A stretch of DNA of 64,000 nt from Alteromonas macleodii ATCC 27126 (lineage in GTDB: Bacteria; Pseudomonadota; Gammaproteobacteria; Enterobacterales; Alteromonadaceae). Position 1 is the first letter of the stretch. Each line of letters opens with the position of its first letter. The translations under genes were made by a program, and so were the position numbers. Shown in pieces: positions 16,550 through 26,699 of the stretch. The notes under the pieces were generated by a model that made no database searches, was not told where the DNA came from, and saw nothing but the letters and a program-made list of their open reading frames with translations. The stretch lies in NCBI RefSeq assembly GCF_000172635.2, contig NC_018632.1:4216001-4280000 (forward strand). Reading direction: 5' to 3'.

Positions 16550-18433
16550 GTGAAGTATAAGAAGTGTATTAGCGTACTAGTGCTATTTTTGTTGGGAATA
16601 AACAATACCTTCGCATCTGACGATGACAGATATTTCCAAGCGTATTCCCAAATTATAGGCAGTAAACCCGACAGTGAAGAAGAGTTAACGGCATTAGTCT
16701 CTGACTCTGATGTCTTATCTGAACAGTCATCTCTTGCATCTGTTTACATTGCTTTACTGCAATCTATGCTTGATCATCCCACGGGATTCGAAGAGTACAA
16801 ACTTGCCCCGAAAGACCACTTAAAAGATATAAAGCGTTCACACCCAGCGTTGTATTTCAGACACAACATTCTGTCAGCTTATAACCTCGCCATTCAGGAA
16901 AAGTGGCGTTTAGCCCATAGCACTATTGACGAAGTAATAGCGTTTGCCAACGACAATGATCCTGAGCTTTACTTTGACGCTATTGCGACTAAATCCATTT
17001 TTCTAGCGAGAATGGGACTAATTAGAGCATCCCTAAACTCAGGCGCGAAAGTGTTAGGCGAACTGCCTTCATTAACCGAAAAACGCTTCTTTGGAGACGG
17101 TGCAATAGAAAACATGGAGCTTGAGATAGGGCTCAATATGTCTTACTTAGGGGAGAATAAGCGTGCTTTAGAATTGTGTTCTCGTGCAGAGACCTTTTTT
17201 TATACTAGGCCTTTGTCTAGCCCCCATCGGTATTACCAAATTGCCCTAGACTGCCAACGAAGAAGCCTCGATAACTTAGGTCGAATAGATGAGGCTTTCG
17301 ACATGCTCGAAAAATACACCGAATACGCTACATCCATTGAGGACTGGAATACCTACACCTATGGACTAGTTTTAAAAATTGAATATTTCTATGCTCTGGG
17401 CAAAGTAAAAGAGGCGCATGAATTAATTGAAAAAACTGAGAGTTTCATATCCTTACTACCGACCTCATACGATACTAACACTTATCAAATTTCTCGGTTC
17501 AAAGCACTAGTAGAACAGAGTGAGTTTGAAAGAGCTAACGCGTTGTCAGCTTTAATTATCGACAACTTGAGTGACGAGTACAGCTCACCCGATTTACATT
17601 GGGCACAATTCAAATCTATTCAGTCTTCTCTTTTCGAGCAGTTGGGGAACAAAGAGGCTGCCATTTCAGCATTGCGAGACAGTAAGAACTTTTATCAATC
17701 TCTTTACTATCAAACTGACGACAGAAAAGAACTGTTTAGCGACTATTATGAAAGTGCGTTAGCTGAGCGAAAACTACAACTCTTAAAACAACAGCACGAA
17801 TTATCTCAACTGGAACTTGCAAACAGCAACAGAATGAATCTAATTCTTACTGCTGGGGCGCTGACTTTATTTGGACTTTTAGCCCTCATTAGCTATCTAT
17901 ATGCTGTCCAGCGAAGATTGAAAAGAGAACAGGAAACATTAGCGACCGTAGATACGCTCACAGGCGTTCGTAATAGAAGAAGTTTACTCGGCGCAGTGCA
18001 GTTAGAGCTAAATGAAGCAAAGTCATATAAAAACGACTTATCTTTGGTGTTAATCGATTTAGATAACTTCAAAGAAATCAATGACAACTATGGCCATGAG
18101 TGTGGGGACGATTTACTCAAAGCCTTTTGTGAACACGTTTCCAAGTGCATTAGAAAAACAGATACATTTGGACGTTATGGTGGAGAGGAGTTCATTCTGT
18201 GCCTTCCTAAGACGTCGGCTGCCGAGGCTAAAAAAGTTGTTAACTCTATCCTTGATAGTTATCGAAAAGTGCGTATTTCGCCAAATATCAGCGCACAAAC
18301 CTTTTCCGCTGGCATTGCGCAGTATCAAACAGGGATTGAAACATCGAATCTCATTAAACAGTGTGACGAAGCACTTTATGTCGCTAAAAGGTTTGGTAGG
18401 AATAGAGTTTGTATTTTCAGTCAGGATGACTAA
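16550..18433 (+). CDS. Membrane diguanylate cyclase with TPR-like periplasmic sensor
   Basis: Makes the second messenger c-di-GMP from GTP. The 627-residue protein has a signal peptide (ends near TFAS), a long helical, TPR-like periplasmic part (about 25-425), one membrane helix (about 429-452) and a C-terminal GGDEF domain. The active-site motif is GGEEF (544-548) and the inhibitory I-site RKTD (535-538) is present five residues before it, so the enzyme should be active and product-inhibited. It sits between the beta-glucan receptor and the NhaC gene, behind a terminator, so it probably has its own promoter. A link between glycan sensing and surface attachment is only a suggestion from position. 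Confidence 0.9.
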   Translation: MKYKKCISVLVLFLLGINNTFASDDDRYFQAYSQIIGSKPDSEEELTALVSDSDVLSEQSSLASVYIALLQSMLDHPTGFEEYKLAPKDHLKDIKRSHPALYFRHNILSAYNLAIQEKWRLAHSTIDEVIAFANDNDPELYFDAIATKSIFLARMGLIRASLNSGAKVLGELPSLTEKRFFGDGAIENMELEIGLNMSYLGENKRALELCSRAETFFYTRPLSSPHRYYQIALDCQRRSLDNLGRIDEAFDMLEKYTEYATSIEDWNTYTYGLVLKIEYFYALGKVKEAHELIEKTESFISLLPTSYDTNTYQISRFKALVEQSEFERANALSALIIDNLSDEYSSPDLHWAQFKSIQSSLFEQLGNKEAAISALRDSKNFYQSLYYQTDDRKELFSDYYESALAERKLQLLKQQHELSQLELANSNRMNLILTAGALTLFGLLALISYLYAVQRRLKREQETLATVDTLTGVRNRRSLLGAVQLELNEAKSYKNDLSLVLIDLDNFKEINDNYGHECGDDLLKAFCEHVSKCIRKTDTFGRYGGEEFILCLPKTSAAEAKKVVNSILDSYRKVRISPNISAQTFSAGIAQYQTGIETSNLIKQCDEALYVAKRFGRNRVCIFSQDD

Positions 18434-18566
18434 GAAAACCAAAGAGTTGAACGCCAATAAGTCGAGCGTACTACAGTATTAGAGTCATCAGACTTTAACA
18501 CTGTAGTAACTAGTTTTAGCTACGGTCACTCGCGCGTTTCAAGCGACTGTTTTCGCTTATCCAACA

Positions 18567-20054
18567 TTACTCGGTAACGGGCGTTCCGTCCTTATTAAAT
18601 TTCGCTATTTCGGCGCCAGAAGACTCCCACTCTTCCTTTTCAGCTTTAGTGGCTTTGGGTGAGAACCAACCGACATAGGCGTAAAATATCCCTATTAGGG
18701 GCGCCGTCCAACATGCAAAGGCAAGAGGGATGTACAGCAGGTTTTCTAAGTTTGCGCCAGAAATACCCAGGCCAAGAGCAGATATCACAAACGCACCACC
18801 GGCATTCCAAGGGATGAGCGGAGACATTAACGTGCCCCCTTCTTCAATGCCACGGGACAGGTTAAGCGTGGAATAACCCATGCCTCTATAAACGGGTGAA
18901 TACATTCTTCCCGGCAAGGCTACCGACAAGTACGGGTCGCCAGCCACCAGATTAGTAGAAAACGCCGTACCAACCGCTGCTATCTGTGTACCAGCAAAGG
19001 TTTTCGCTTTGCTCTTTATTGCATTGATAATGCTTCTTAGGCAGCCTGTCGTTTCTAACGCCCCACCGAAACCAAGCGCAATCAATACCAATGAGATAGT
19101 CCACATCATTGACTGAACACCGCCGCGATTAAGCAAACTATCTATTTCAACAATATTCGTTTGGATGGCATATCCGTTATTTGCATAATCGAAAACGGCT
19201 TGCAGACTCTGACCTTGCATAAACATGGCGAAAGCTCCTCCCACAACCGCTCCTGCAAATAACGCAGGAAGGGGTGGAATTTTCTTTAAGGCTAACCCCA
19301 TAACAACAAGCGCTGGCAATAACGCCCACCCCGTAACGGTAAAGTTATCTTCTAATGCACTGGTGATACCTGCAATTTTTGCAAATGAGACGCTCTGAGC
19401 ATCGATAACGAAGAAGCCGACGCCAAGGTAAATCAGAAATGCGAGCACCATGGCAGGGATTGTCGTTGCCATCATATTCTTGATATGTGAAAACACATCG
19501 GTACCTGTAACCGCTGGAGCAAGGTTTGTGGTATCCGACAGCGGCGATACCTTGTCTCCGAAAAAGGCGCCTGAAACTACTGCTCCCGCCGTCCAGTACA
19601 TGGGGATATCGAATCCTTCACCGATACCCATTAATGCTAAACCAACGGTGCCTACGCTGCCCCAACTTGTGCCTAAAGAAACTGAAACGACTGCACAGAT
19701 AACCATACCCGCGGCCAGAAAAATTTGGGGAGACAGGGTCTTTAACCCGTAGTAAATAATGGTGGGTACCGTACCGCTGGCTATCCAAATACCTATGATC
19801 ATCCCTACAACAATAAGTACACTTACCGACGGCAACGCAACATGGATAACTTTAAAGATTCCTGCCCGCACTTCTTCCCACGTTAGACCAAGATAAGTAC
19901 CAACAAAACTTGTTAATGCTATGCCAATGGCAAGCGGTATATGAGGCTCAAACACGCCGAAGTAAAATATCTGGGTGCCGAGGATTAAAAGCGTCAATAC
20001 AACAGGTGTTAACGCAAGCAAGAGACTTGGTGTTGCACGCTGTTCATCTGTCAT
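18567..20054 (-). CDS. nhaC: NhaC-family Na+/H+ antiporter
   Basis: Inner-membrane antiporter of 495 residues with about 11-12 hydrophobic segments; exchanges Na+ for H+ and serves salt and pH homeostasis. The family pattern is clear, including GTSWGSVGTVG, FFGDKVSPLSDTTNLAPA and the late NLSRGIEEGGTLMSPLIPWN. The ATG at 20054 is chosen (AGGG seven bases upstream); the frame extends to 20108 but adds a poor, non-membrane leader. It converges on the diguanylate cyclase and lies upstream of the GH3 terminator on the same strand. Why it is placed inside the beta-glucan locus is not clear; no operator of that regulon was seen before it. Confidence 0.9.
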   Translation of the reverse strand: MTDEQRATPSLLLALTPVVLTLLILGTQIFYFGVFEPHIPLAIGIALTSFVGTYLGLTWEEVRAGIFKVIHVALPSVSVLIVVGMIIGIWIASGTVPTIIYYGLKTLSPQIFLAAGMVICAVVSVSLGTSWGSVGTVGLALMGIGEGFDIPMYWTAGAVVSGAFFGDKVSPLSDTTNLAPAVTGTDVFSHIKNMMATTIPAMVLAFLIYLGVGFFVIDAQSVSFAKIAGITSALEDNFTVTGWALLPALVVMGLALKKIPPLPALFAGAVVGGAFAMFMQGQSLQAVFDYANNGYAIQTNIVEIDSLLNRGGVQSMMWTISLVLIALGFGGALETTGCLRSIINAIKSKAKTFAGTQIAAVGTAFSTNLVAGDPYLSVALPGRMYSPVYRGMGYSTLNLSRGIEEGGTLMSPLIPWNAGGAFVISALGLGISGANLENLLYIPLAFACWTAPLIGIFYAYVGWFSPKATKAEKEEWESSGAEIAKFNKDGTPVTE

Positions 20055-20216
20055 TTTACTACCCTGTAATTTTCCCGAATGACAAGAATGAATGCAGGAC
20101 GGAAACACGTCTTATCTACTTTCATCTCACCAACGATTGTTGTTTATATTACAGGTTGGCTACGGGATGAACTGCATAATAGATCGATAAACGGAAGGCT
20201 CAAGGTCGGTGCAAAC

Positions 20217-20259
20217 AAAAAAAAGCCGCCAGTTTTTGAGGTTGGCGGCGTTGTTTTTT
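20217..20259 (-). terminator. Terminator of the GH3 gene (T-tracts on both strands)
   Basis: GCCGCCA (20225-20231) pairs with TGGCGGC (20243-20249). On the minus strand a U-tract follows (A-run 20217-20224); on the plus strand a T-rich run follows (20250-20259). Confidence 0.8.
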
Positions 20260-20286
20260 CTAGTAGCGTTGAGAGCTACTTACTGT

Positions 20287-22839
20287 TTAGTTTTGGCAAC
20301 TTATACTCGCCGATTTGTCAGCCTCAGGGGTAAACTGAATATCTGCCACACTCAAGCTAGCCTTCCCTGAACTTCCCAGCTCAAACGGCACAACAAGGCC
20401 GGTAAAATCGATACCTTCATTAACAAAGCACTGTAGGTCAATACTTATGTTTGTCCATGTGTCAGCTGGCATTGCCTTTAGCTGCTCGCTAATATCAATT
20501 TGAGTTGAACAGCTGCCCGCTGCGTCTCCCTCGCCTTCACAGTTCATGCCTACCGTTACAGGTGCATTTATGTCTGAGTGACGACTAACGTTAAAGCTTA
20601 GGGCACCATGCGTAAGTAATTGCGCACTTAAATCTTCACGGAAAAAGCTCTTGCTTGCAAAACGCATAGCGGCGAACTCAGTGCCATCGAAAGTGATTTT
20701 ACGCGCATCTTCCTGCACTTCCTTATCAACCGTACGATAAGTAATAGCTCCAACAGTATGCGTGCTAGCGTTTACTGCCAGAGAATCATCACCAGAGTAA
20801 AGCCATAATACCCAAGGTGCCTCAACCGAGCCCTTTAGAATTTCCATCGGCTTGTTGCTGTCAGTACTGACTCTAATTTCAGTATTTAGCGTATCGCTTA
20901 GAACGTTGTCATCGCTGTACGTTAAGCCGAAGCCATAAGGCAGCAAAGGTTCATAGGTTTCATCGCCCTTGTTAACGATCTGCTGAGGCTCTGACGGCCA
21001 CGAGAAAGACAGCTTGCCTTTAAAGTCCTGCTCACCAAACAAAACGTCTGCCACCGCTGCACCTTCAGAGCCAGGAAGCCAAGCTGCAACAAATGCATCA
21101 GATGCATTTAGCTCTGCGTTAACCCACATCGGACGGCCGCTGATAAACACCGACACCACGGGAATTCCCTGAGATTTCAAGTTTTCGAGCAACGCTAGAT
21201 CCGTCTTGCTACCGTGTTGATAAATTAAGGTTTCTCTATCGCCATGACCTTCTGCATAAGGCTCTTCACCGAACACCACTATGGCGACATCAGGTTTAGT
21301 TTCAAAGCTACCGTCAACCGATAGCTGTACGTTACCACCTGCATTTTCTACATGTGCTTTAATACCGTCATAAATAGAGCTGCCGCCAGGGAAGTCATCG
21401 TTGGTATTATTTGTGCCTTGCCACGTAATACTCCAACCACCTGATTGCTTGCCGATGTTATCCGCACCATCGCCCGCTACCAATATGCGTTTGCTTGCAG
21501 AAATCGGGAGGGTTTTATTTTTATTTTTCAGCAGTACCAGAGACTCGCGCACCGCTTGCGCCGCCACTTCTCTATGCTCTGCCTTACCAATAAGCGAACG
21601 GTCGCCAGATAACGGGCGGTTTGCCGGGCTTGGCTTTTCGAAAAGTCCAGCGCGTACTTTCACTCGAAGAATTCGGCGTACCGCATCATCAATACGCGAC
21701 ATAGGAATGATGCCATCGTTTACTTGAGCAAGAGTGTTGTCATACAGCACCTTCCAATCGTTTGGCACCATAAAAATATCCAAGCCTGCATTGATGGCCT
21801 GTGCACAATCTTCGTTGTTGCAACCTTTAACTTGCCCATGACCGTTCCAGTCACCGACTACAAACCCGTCAAAGCCCATTTGCTCTTTAAGTACGTCGGT
21901 TAGTAAGTATTTATGACCGTGAAGCTTCTCGCCATTCCAGCTATTGAACGACGCCATAACAGACTGCGCGCCCGCCGTTAATCCGCCCACATAGCCTTGG
22001 GCGTGAATATCAAATAACGCTTGTTCGCTGGCAACATTGTCACCTTGGTCATCACCGCCAACCGTACCGCCGTCACCTACAAAGTGCTTTACCGTACTAA
22101 TTACACGCTGGTCGCTTAAGAAGTCTTTGTCAGCTGCCCCTTGAAGACCTTTAACCACAGAAGCAGCATACTCTCTAACAATGGCTGGGTCTTCAGAATA
22201 GCTCTCGTAGGTTCTGCCCCAGCGATCGTCACGTACCACAGCAACGGTAGGCGCAAATACCCAATCGATACCTGTCGCCATGACCTCTTTAGCTGTAATG
22301 TGCGCAATCTTCTCCACCAGTTCAGGGTTATTCGCCGCGCCTAATCCAATGTTGTGAGGAAACAAGGTTGCGCCTATAACATTGTTATGACCGTGAACAG
22401 CGTCTGTCCCCCACATTGTAGGAATTGTCGAGCCGTCCAAACTGTCATCGATGGAAGCCTGATAAAGCTTTTCTGCAAGTGCTACCCAGTCTTCTGGTGT
22501 GGCGTGCTTGTCGTTATTAGGGAATGCACCACCGCCGTTAAGATAAGAACCAAATCCATATTTGCGCATATCTTCTACCGTGATATTGCGAATTTCAGGC
22601 TGGATCATCTGCGCAATTTTTTGCTCGATAGTCATGGTAGACAGAATTTCTTCTACCTTAGTTTCGACAGTAGCGTTTGTTTTAACTTCAATATCTAGTT
22701 TAGGCCATACCTCGCCCGCTTTGTTTGGCTGTGGCTCAACGTCATCGACTGAAGACGTATTTTTTTCAGCTGAACATGCACTAACTAAAACGCCAACCAA
22801 TGCACCGGTAACAACTTTCGCGATTATACTTTTTCGCAT
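20287..22839 (-). CDS. GH3 exo-beta-glucosidase/exo-beta-glucanase lipoprotein (ExoP-like)
   Basis: Exo-acting beta-glucan hydrolase of 850 residues. The signal ends in a lipobox (VSAC, C22), so it is membrane anchored, probably facing the periplasm or surface. The GH3 N-terminal barrel carries the nucleophile D330 in VVGDWNG and the substrate-binding KHFVGDGGT; the C-terminal alpha/beta domain follows (about 420-640). The last 200 residues match the galactose-binding-like domain known from the Pseudoalteromonas ExoP 1,3/1,4-beta-glucanase. Its start lies 12 bases after the stop of the sugar permease gene on the same strand, so they form an operon driven from the divergent promoter carrying the LacI-type operators. 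Confidence 0.92.
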   Translation of the reverse strand: MRKSIIAKVVTGALVGVLVSACSAEKNTSSVDDVEPQPNKAGEVWPKLDIEVKTNATVETKVEEILSTMTIEQKIAQMIQPEIRNITVEDMRKYGFGSYLNGGGAFPNNDKHATPEDWVALAEKLYQASIDDSLDGSTIPTMWGTDAVHGHNNVIGATLFPHNIGLGAANNPELVEKIAHITAKEVMATGIDWVFAPTVAVVRDDRWGRTYESYSEDPAIVREYAASVVKGLQGAADKDFLSDQRVISTVKHFVGDGGTVGGDDQGDNVASEQALFDIHAQGYVGGLTAGAQSVMASFNSWNGEKLHGHKYLLTDVLKEQMGFDGFVVGDWNGHGQVKGCNNEDCAQAINAGLDIFMVPNDWKVLYDNTLAQVNDGIIPMSRIDDAVRRILRVKVRAGLFEKPSPANRPLSGDRSLIGKAEHREVAAQAVRESLVLLKNKNKTLPISASKRILVAGDGADNIGKQSGGWSITWQGTNNTNDDFPGGSSIYDGIKAHVENAGGNVQLSVDGSFETKPDVAIVVFGEEPYAEGHGDRETLIYQHGSKTDLALLENLKSQGIPVVSVFISGRPMWVNAELNASDAFVAAWLPGSEGAAVADVLFGEQDFKGKLSFSWPSEPQQIVNKGDETYEPLLPYGFGLTYSDDNVLSDTLNTEIRVSTDSNKPMEILKGSVEAPWVLWLYSGDDSLAVNASTHTVGAITYRTVDKEVQEDARKITFDGTEFAAMRFASKSFFREDLSAQLLTHGALSFNVSRHSDINAPVTVGMNCEGEGDAAGSCSTQIDISEQLKAMPADTWTNISIDLQCFVNEGIDFTGLVVPFELGSSGKASLSVADIQFTPEADKSASISCQN

Positions 22840-22851
22840 TATTTATCCTCG

Positions 22852-24114
22852 TTACTTTTCAGTGGTATTAATGTGAGATACGCGACTTCCTACAAGCCCA
22901 TAGTAGGCAATGTAAAGGTAGCAAGAAGCGGGTAGTAAAAATGACAGCGTAACGCCGACGGTGTCTGCAAGCATGCCTTGAAGCAGTGGAATAATGGCAC
23001 CGCCAACTATGGCTAAACAAAGAATGCCTGAACCTTGTGGGGTGTCTTTTCCTAGCTGGTGAAGTGCAAGACTAAAAATGGTAGGGAACATGATTGAGTT
23101 AAACAAACCTACTCCCAAAATGCTCCACAGCGCTATGTCTCCTGTGCTTGAAAGTGATAGCAAAATAAGCGCAATAGCCACACAAGCGTTGAACGCCAGC
23201 ACGTAGCCACCCGAGATTTTTTGCATGACCATAGCACCGATAAAGCGCCCTACCATCGCGCCTCCCCAGTAGTAAGCAAGCAGCTTGGCCGCCCCTGCCT
23301 CACTTAATCCGCCAACCGCCGGACTCGCTAGATAATTCACTAGCATGCTGCCAATAGCCACTTCCGCGCCGACATACATAAAAATGCCGACAGCGCCTAA
23401 AACAAGGTGCTTGTGATGCCATGCACCTCCTTTAAATACTCCAGTGCTTGTGCTGGTGTGATTTAGCTTCGGCAGCTTTAAATACATGAAAATAAGAGCC
23501 AGAAGAAGCAGTGATGCAGCAAGAATTAAGTAAGGCACTTGCACGTCTGAAGCGCTTGGCGTACCGCCTCCGTGCTCTCCTGTAGCGCCGTAGATAAGAT
23601 AAGAACCGAAGAATGGAGCCACGGTTGTACCAAAAGCGTTAAATGCTTGGGTCATGGTGAGTCGTGACGAGGCAGTTTTAGGGTCGCCGAGTGCCGTTAC
23701 ATAAGGGTTGGCAGACACCTGAAGTACGGTTATACCAGACGCTAATACAAAAAGAGCTAACAGAAAAATACCGTATATTTGACTTGATGCAGCGGGGAAG
23801 AACAGCAAGCACCCCACGCAGGCTATAGCGAGCCCAAGTACAATACCTTTCTGGTAACCAATGCGCGACACCACCATGCCTGCAGGCAGTGACACAATGA
23901 AATAGGCACTAAAAAAGCAAAACTGAATCAGCATTGCTTGTGTGAAGCTAAGGTTGAATGCACCTTTTAAGTAAGGAATAAGGATGTCATTCAAACAGGT
24001 AATAAAACCCCACATGAAGAACAGCGTGGTGAGTGAGATAAGCGCAAAACGGTATCCACCGTTTGCCTCTGCCTCTTGGGCGCTTGAAATATTAGGCTGC
24101 ACTGGTGTGTCCAC
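22852..24114 (-). CDS. MFS sugar permease, FHS (glucose/galactose:H+) type
   Basis: Inner-membrane sugar symporter of 420 residues with 12 predicted helices. The start of helix 1 ([19 protein letters not shown]) and the segment [13 protein letters not shown] are characteristic of the fucose/glucose/galactose permease (GluP/FucP) family. It would take up glucose or short beta-glucosides released by the GH16 and GH3 enzymes. First gene of the minus-strand operon with GH3; two LacI-type operators lie 47-92 bp upstream of its start, shared with the divergent GH1 gene. Confidence 0.9.
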   Translation of the reverse strand: MDTPVQPNISSAQEAEANGGYRFALISLTTLFFMWGFITCLNDILIPYLKGAFNLSFTQAMLIQFCFFSAYFIVSLPAGMVVSRIGYQKGIVLGLAIACVGCLLFFPAASSQIYGIFLLALFVLASGITVLQVSANPYVTALGDPKTASSRLTMTQAFNAFGTTVAPFFGSYLIYGATGEHGGGTPSASDVQVPYLILAASLLLLALIFMYLKLPKLNHTSTSTGVFKGGAWHHKHLVLGAVGIFMYVGAEVAIGSMLVNYLASPAVGGLSEAGAAKLLAYYWGGAMVGRFIGAMVMQKISGGYVLAFNACVAIALILLSLSSTGDIALWSILGVGLFNSIMFPTIFSLALHQLGKDTPQGSGILCLAIVGGAIIPLLQGMLADTVGVTLSFLLPASCYLYIAYYGLVGSRVSHINTTEK

Positions 24115-24160
24115 GAATAACCTCTGTTGCTATTTTTCTATTTAATGATAAATTTACATT

Positions 24161-24174
24161 TGAAAGCGCTTACA
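24161..24174. promoter_or_regulatory. LacI-type operator O3 in the permease/GH1 divergent promoter
   Basis: TGAAAGCGCTTACA, one mismatch from TGTAAGCGCTTACA; the same type of half-site change as O1 at 10599. Confidence 0.65.
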
Positions 24175-24192
24175 TATAACTTTAAATAATTT

Positions 24193-24206
24193 TGTAAGCG
24201 CTTACA
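24193..24206. promoter_or_regulatory. LacI-type operator O4 in the permease/GH1 divergent promoter
   Basis: TGTAAGCGCTTACA, a perfect palindrome 32 bp from O3. Positioned to control both the minus-strand permease-GH3 operon and the plus-strand GH1-regulator-permease operon. Confidence 0.7.
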
Positions 24207-24319
24207 TTGAAGAGATGATTACACGAAGCGTAATCGAATTCAATGTAAATATGATGTTATTTGCCCTGTCTAGTGCAGGGTTAATATGAAAAAATTGTTA
24301 TAGTCAGGACATACCCACG

Positions 24320-25678
24320 ATGCAAGAAATTAACCTTCCATCCAATTCAATGATGTTGTCGAAAGACTTTTTGTTTGGTGTGGCTACATCAAGTTTCCAA
24401 ATAGAGGGAGACAGAAAAGGAAGATTAGATTGTATTTGGGACACGTTCTGCGAAAAGAAAAATGCCATTACTGATGCCACTAACGGTGACATTGCCTGTA
24501 ACCACATAGATTTGTGGAAACAAGATGTAGAGCTAATTGATTCTCTTGGTGTTGATGCTTATAGACTGTCTATCTCGTGGCCACGAGTGATGAAACAGGA
24601 CGGTAGCGTAAACGAAGTGGGCATGCGCTTTTACGTAAACTTAGTCAATGAAGTTATCAAGCGCGGCATGAAAGTGTTCGTGACGCTTTATCACTGGGAT
24701 TTACCGCAACACCTTGAAGACAACGGTGGCTGGCTTAATCGCAATACAGCCTATGCATTCGAAAAATATGCTGAAGCCGTAGCAAACGCGTTGGGCGAAA
24801 AAGTCCACTCCTACGCGACATTAAATGAGCCATTTTGTTCAGCCTATTTGGGTTATGAGGCAGGCATTCATGCACCTGGAAAGACAGGCATGGCAAATGG
24901 TCGAAAGGCAGCGCATCACTTATTGCTTGCTCACGGTTTAGCGTTGAAGGTGCTTAACCGAGTTTGCCCAAAAAGCCAAAACGGTATCGTACTTAACTTT
25001 AGCAATTGCCATACAAAAAGTGATTCACCCGAAGACATACACGCCGCCAAACTCGCCGATGATTACCACAATCAATGGTATCTAAAGCCTATTATTGAAG
25101 GCAAATATCCAGACATTATCGATAAGCTCGCTCCCGACGTTAAGCCAGACATTGCGGAAGGTGATATGGCTATTATTTGCCAACCAATCGATTACTTAGG
25201 CATTAATTATTACACCCGCACTGTGTATCAAAGTGATGGCAATGGTTGGTTTGAAATTGTGCCTCCAGCCACAACCGAATTAACCGCAATGGGCTGGGAA
25301 ATCACTCCTGATGCCTTTACCGAGCTGCTTGTTGATTTGCACCAACGCTACGACTTACCGCCTATCTATATCACTGAAAACGGAGCAGCAATGGATGATG
25401 AGCTCATAGATGGGGAAGTGTTGGACAATGGGCGTACCGCCTACTTCCACACCCATTTAAATGCGGTAAATGAAGCAATAGAAAAAGGCGTAGACATACG
25501 CGGATATTTTGCATGGAGCCTAATGGACAACTTTGAGTGGGCACTGGGCTATTCAAAGCGTTTCGGCATAGTTTATGTCGACTACGCAACCCAAAAACGT
25601 ACGCCAAAACAAAGCGCTTTGGCTTATTCAAAACTGGTTAAGAGCCGGATAAATGGGTACATTAGCGGTATCAAATAA
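24320..25678 (+). CDS. GH1 beta-glucosidase
   Basis: Cytoplasmic retaining beta-glucosidase of 452 residues, the normal GH1 length, without a signal peptide. The acid/base is E170 in TLNEPF and the nucleophile is E353 in YITENGAA; the opening FLFGVATSSFQIEG and closing WSLMDNFEWALGYSKRFGI are classic GH1 stretches. It would cut imported laminari-oligosaccharides or cellobiose-like sugars to glucose. First gene of a plus-strand operon with the LacI regulator (18-base gap) and a sugar porter; LacI-type operators lie upstream. In-frame ATGs at 24350 and 24353 are alternative starts. Confidence 0.93.
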   Translation: MQEINLPSNSMMLSKDFLFGVATSSFQIEGDRKGRLDCIWDTFCEKKNAITDATNGDIACNHIDLWKQDVELIDSLGVDAYRLSISWPRVMKQDGSVNEVGMRFYVNLVNEVIKRGMKVFVTLYHWDLPQHLEDNGGWLNRNTAYAFEKYAEAVANALGEKVHSYATLNEPFCSAYLGYEAGIHAPGKTGMANGRKAAHHLLLAHGLALKVLNRVCPKSQNGIVLNFSNCHTKSDSPEDIHAAKLADDYHNQWYLKPIIEGKYPDIIDKLAPDVKPDIAEGDMAIICQPIDYLGINYYTRTVYQSDGNGWFEIVPPATTELTAMGWEITPDAFTELLVDLHQRYDLPPIYITENGAAMDDELIDGEVLDNGRTAYFHTHLNAVNEAIEKGVDIRGYFAWSLMDNFEWALGYSKRFGIVYVDYATQKRTPKQSALAYSKLVKSRINGYISGIK

Positions 25679-25696
25679 GGACAAGTACCAAACCGT

Positions 25697-26698
25697 ATGG
25701 CAACAATTTACCAAGTATCAGAGGCCGCAGGTGTTTCGTTAGCTACCGTTTCTCGCGTTATGAATGGCAACGCGAAGGTAAGCGAGCGCACCCGCAAAAA
25801 AGTAGAGGATGCTATGGCATCGTTGGGATATCAACCCAATGCCATCGCTCAATCTCTTGCGTCAAACCGCACTAACAGCGTCGGTTTGCTCGTATCAGAA
25901 CTGCACGGCTCTTACTTTGGCGACTTGATGAGTACGGTAGAACATGTACTTAAACAAAACGGTAAGCACGTTATTATTACCGCCGGTCATGTGGATGAAA
26001 AGCGCGAGCACGAAGCTATTGAGTTTCTAAAAAGCCGCCGTTGCGATGCCTTGATTCTTCACGCTGAAGCCGTCTCCGATGACTACTTAAAAACACTAGT
26101 AGACAGTAAGATCCCCGTTGTTGTGATAAACCGAAAAGTGGACGCTCTCGACGAGAACTGCTTTGTTGTGGACAACGAAAGAGGCGGCTACATGGCAACG
26201 AAAGCTGCTATTGATGCAGGCCACAAAAAGATTGCGTACATTAGCGGGCCGCTATTTAAAAAGGATGCGAGCGATCGTCTGGCAGGTCACAAAAGAGCCC
26301 TTCAAGAAGCAGGGGTTACCTTTAGTGAAAACAGTGTCTTTGAAGGTGACTTCCACGAGTCATCAGGCCAAGAAGGCATGCAGCATCTTCAGAAAACATT
26401 CTCTGACTTTACCGCATTGGTATGCGCGAACGACGAAATGGCCTCTGGTGCAATGACCGCCGCAAGAGAAGCGGGATTTGATATACCGTCCCAGCTTTCT
26501 ATCATTGGCTTCGATAACGTACTGTTTTCGCGCTACCTTTATCCGAAACTCACTACAATTAATAACCCTATTCACGCTATGGGAGAAATGGCTGCTTATT
26601 GGGTGCTACAACATGTTTATGACATAAAAAGCCCTATTCCTATTGAGCACTTATTTGAACCCGAAGTAGTAAATAGGGACACATTAGGCAAACTATAA
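25697..26698 (+). CDS. LacI-family transcriptional regulator of the beta-glucan locus
   Basis: Sugar-responsive repressor of 333 residues. The helix-turn-helix is at residues 2-25 (IYQVSEAAGVSLATVSRVMN), followed by the hinge and a periplasmic-binding-protein-like sensor domain (about 60-330). The VSLATVSRVMN recognition helix resembles those of CcpA/PurR/AscG-type proteins, which bind palindromes with a central CG pair, as in TGTAAGCGCTTACA. It is cotranscribed with the GH1 enzyme and the downstream porter and probably binds the four operators at 10599, 10638, 24161 and 24193. Inducer unknown; glucose or a laminari-oligosaccharide is likely. Confidence 0.92.
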   Translation: MATIYQVSEAAGVSLATVSRVMNGNAKVSERTRKKVEDAMASLGYQPNAIAQSLASNRTNSVGLLVSELHGSYFGDLMSTVEHVLKQNGKHVIITAGHVDEKREHEAIEFLKSRRCDALILHAEAVSDDYLKTLVDSKIPVVVINRKVDALDENCFVVDNERGGYMATKAAIDAGHKKIAYISGPLFKKDASDRLAGHKRALQEAGVTFSENSVFEGDFHESSGQEGMQHLQKTFSDFTALVCANDEMASGAMTAAREAGFDIPSQLSIIGFDNVLFSRYLYPKLTTINNPIHAMGEMAAYWVLQHVYDIKSPIPIEHLFEPEVVNRDTLGKL

Positions 26699-26699
26699 A

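Noticed and set aside
18113..18482. Long frames overlapping the 3' end of the diguanylate cyclase gene
   Set aside because: They are shadows of the GGDEF coding region in other frames.
24193..24206. GacA/UvrY box (TGTAAG-N6-CTTACA)
   Set aside because: Half-sites abut without the six-base spacer and the site recurs beside glycan genes and a LacI regulator, so a LacI-type operator is the better reading.
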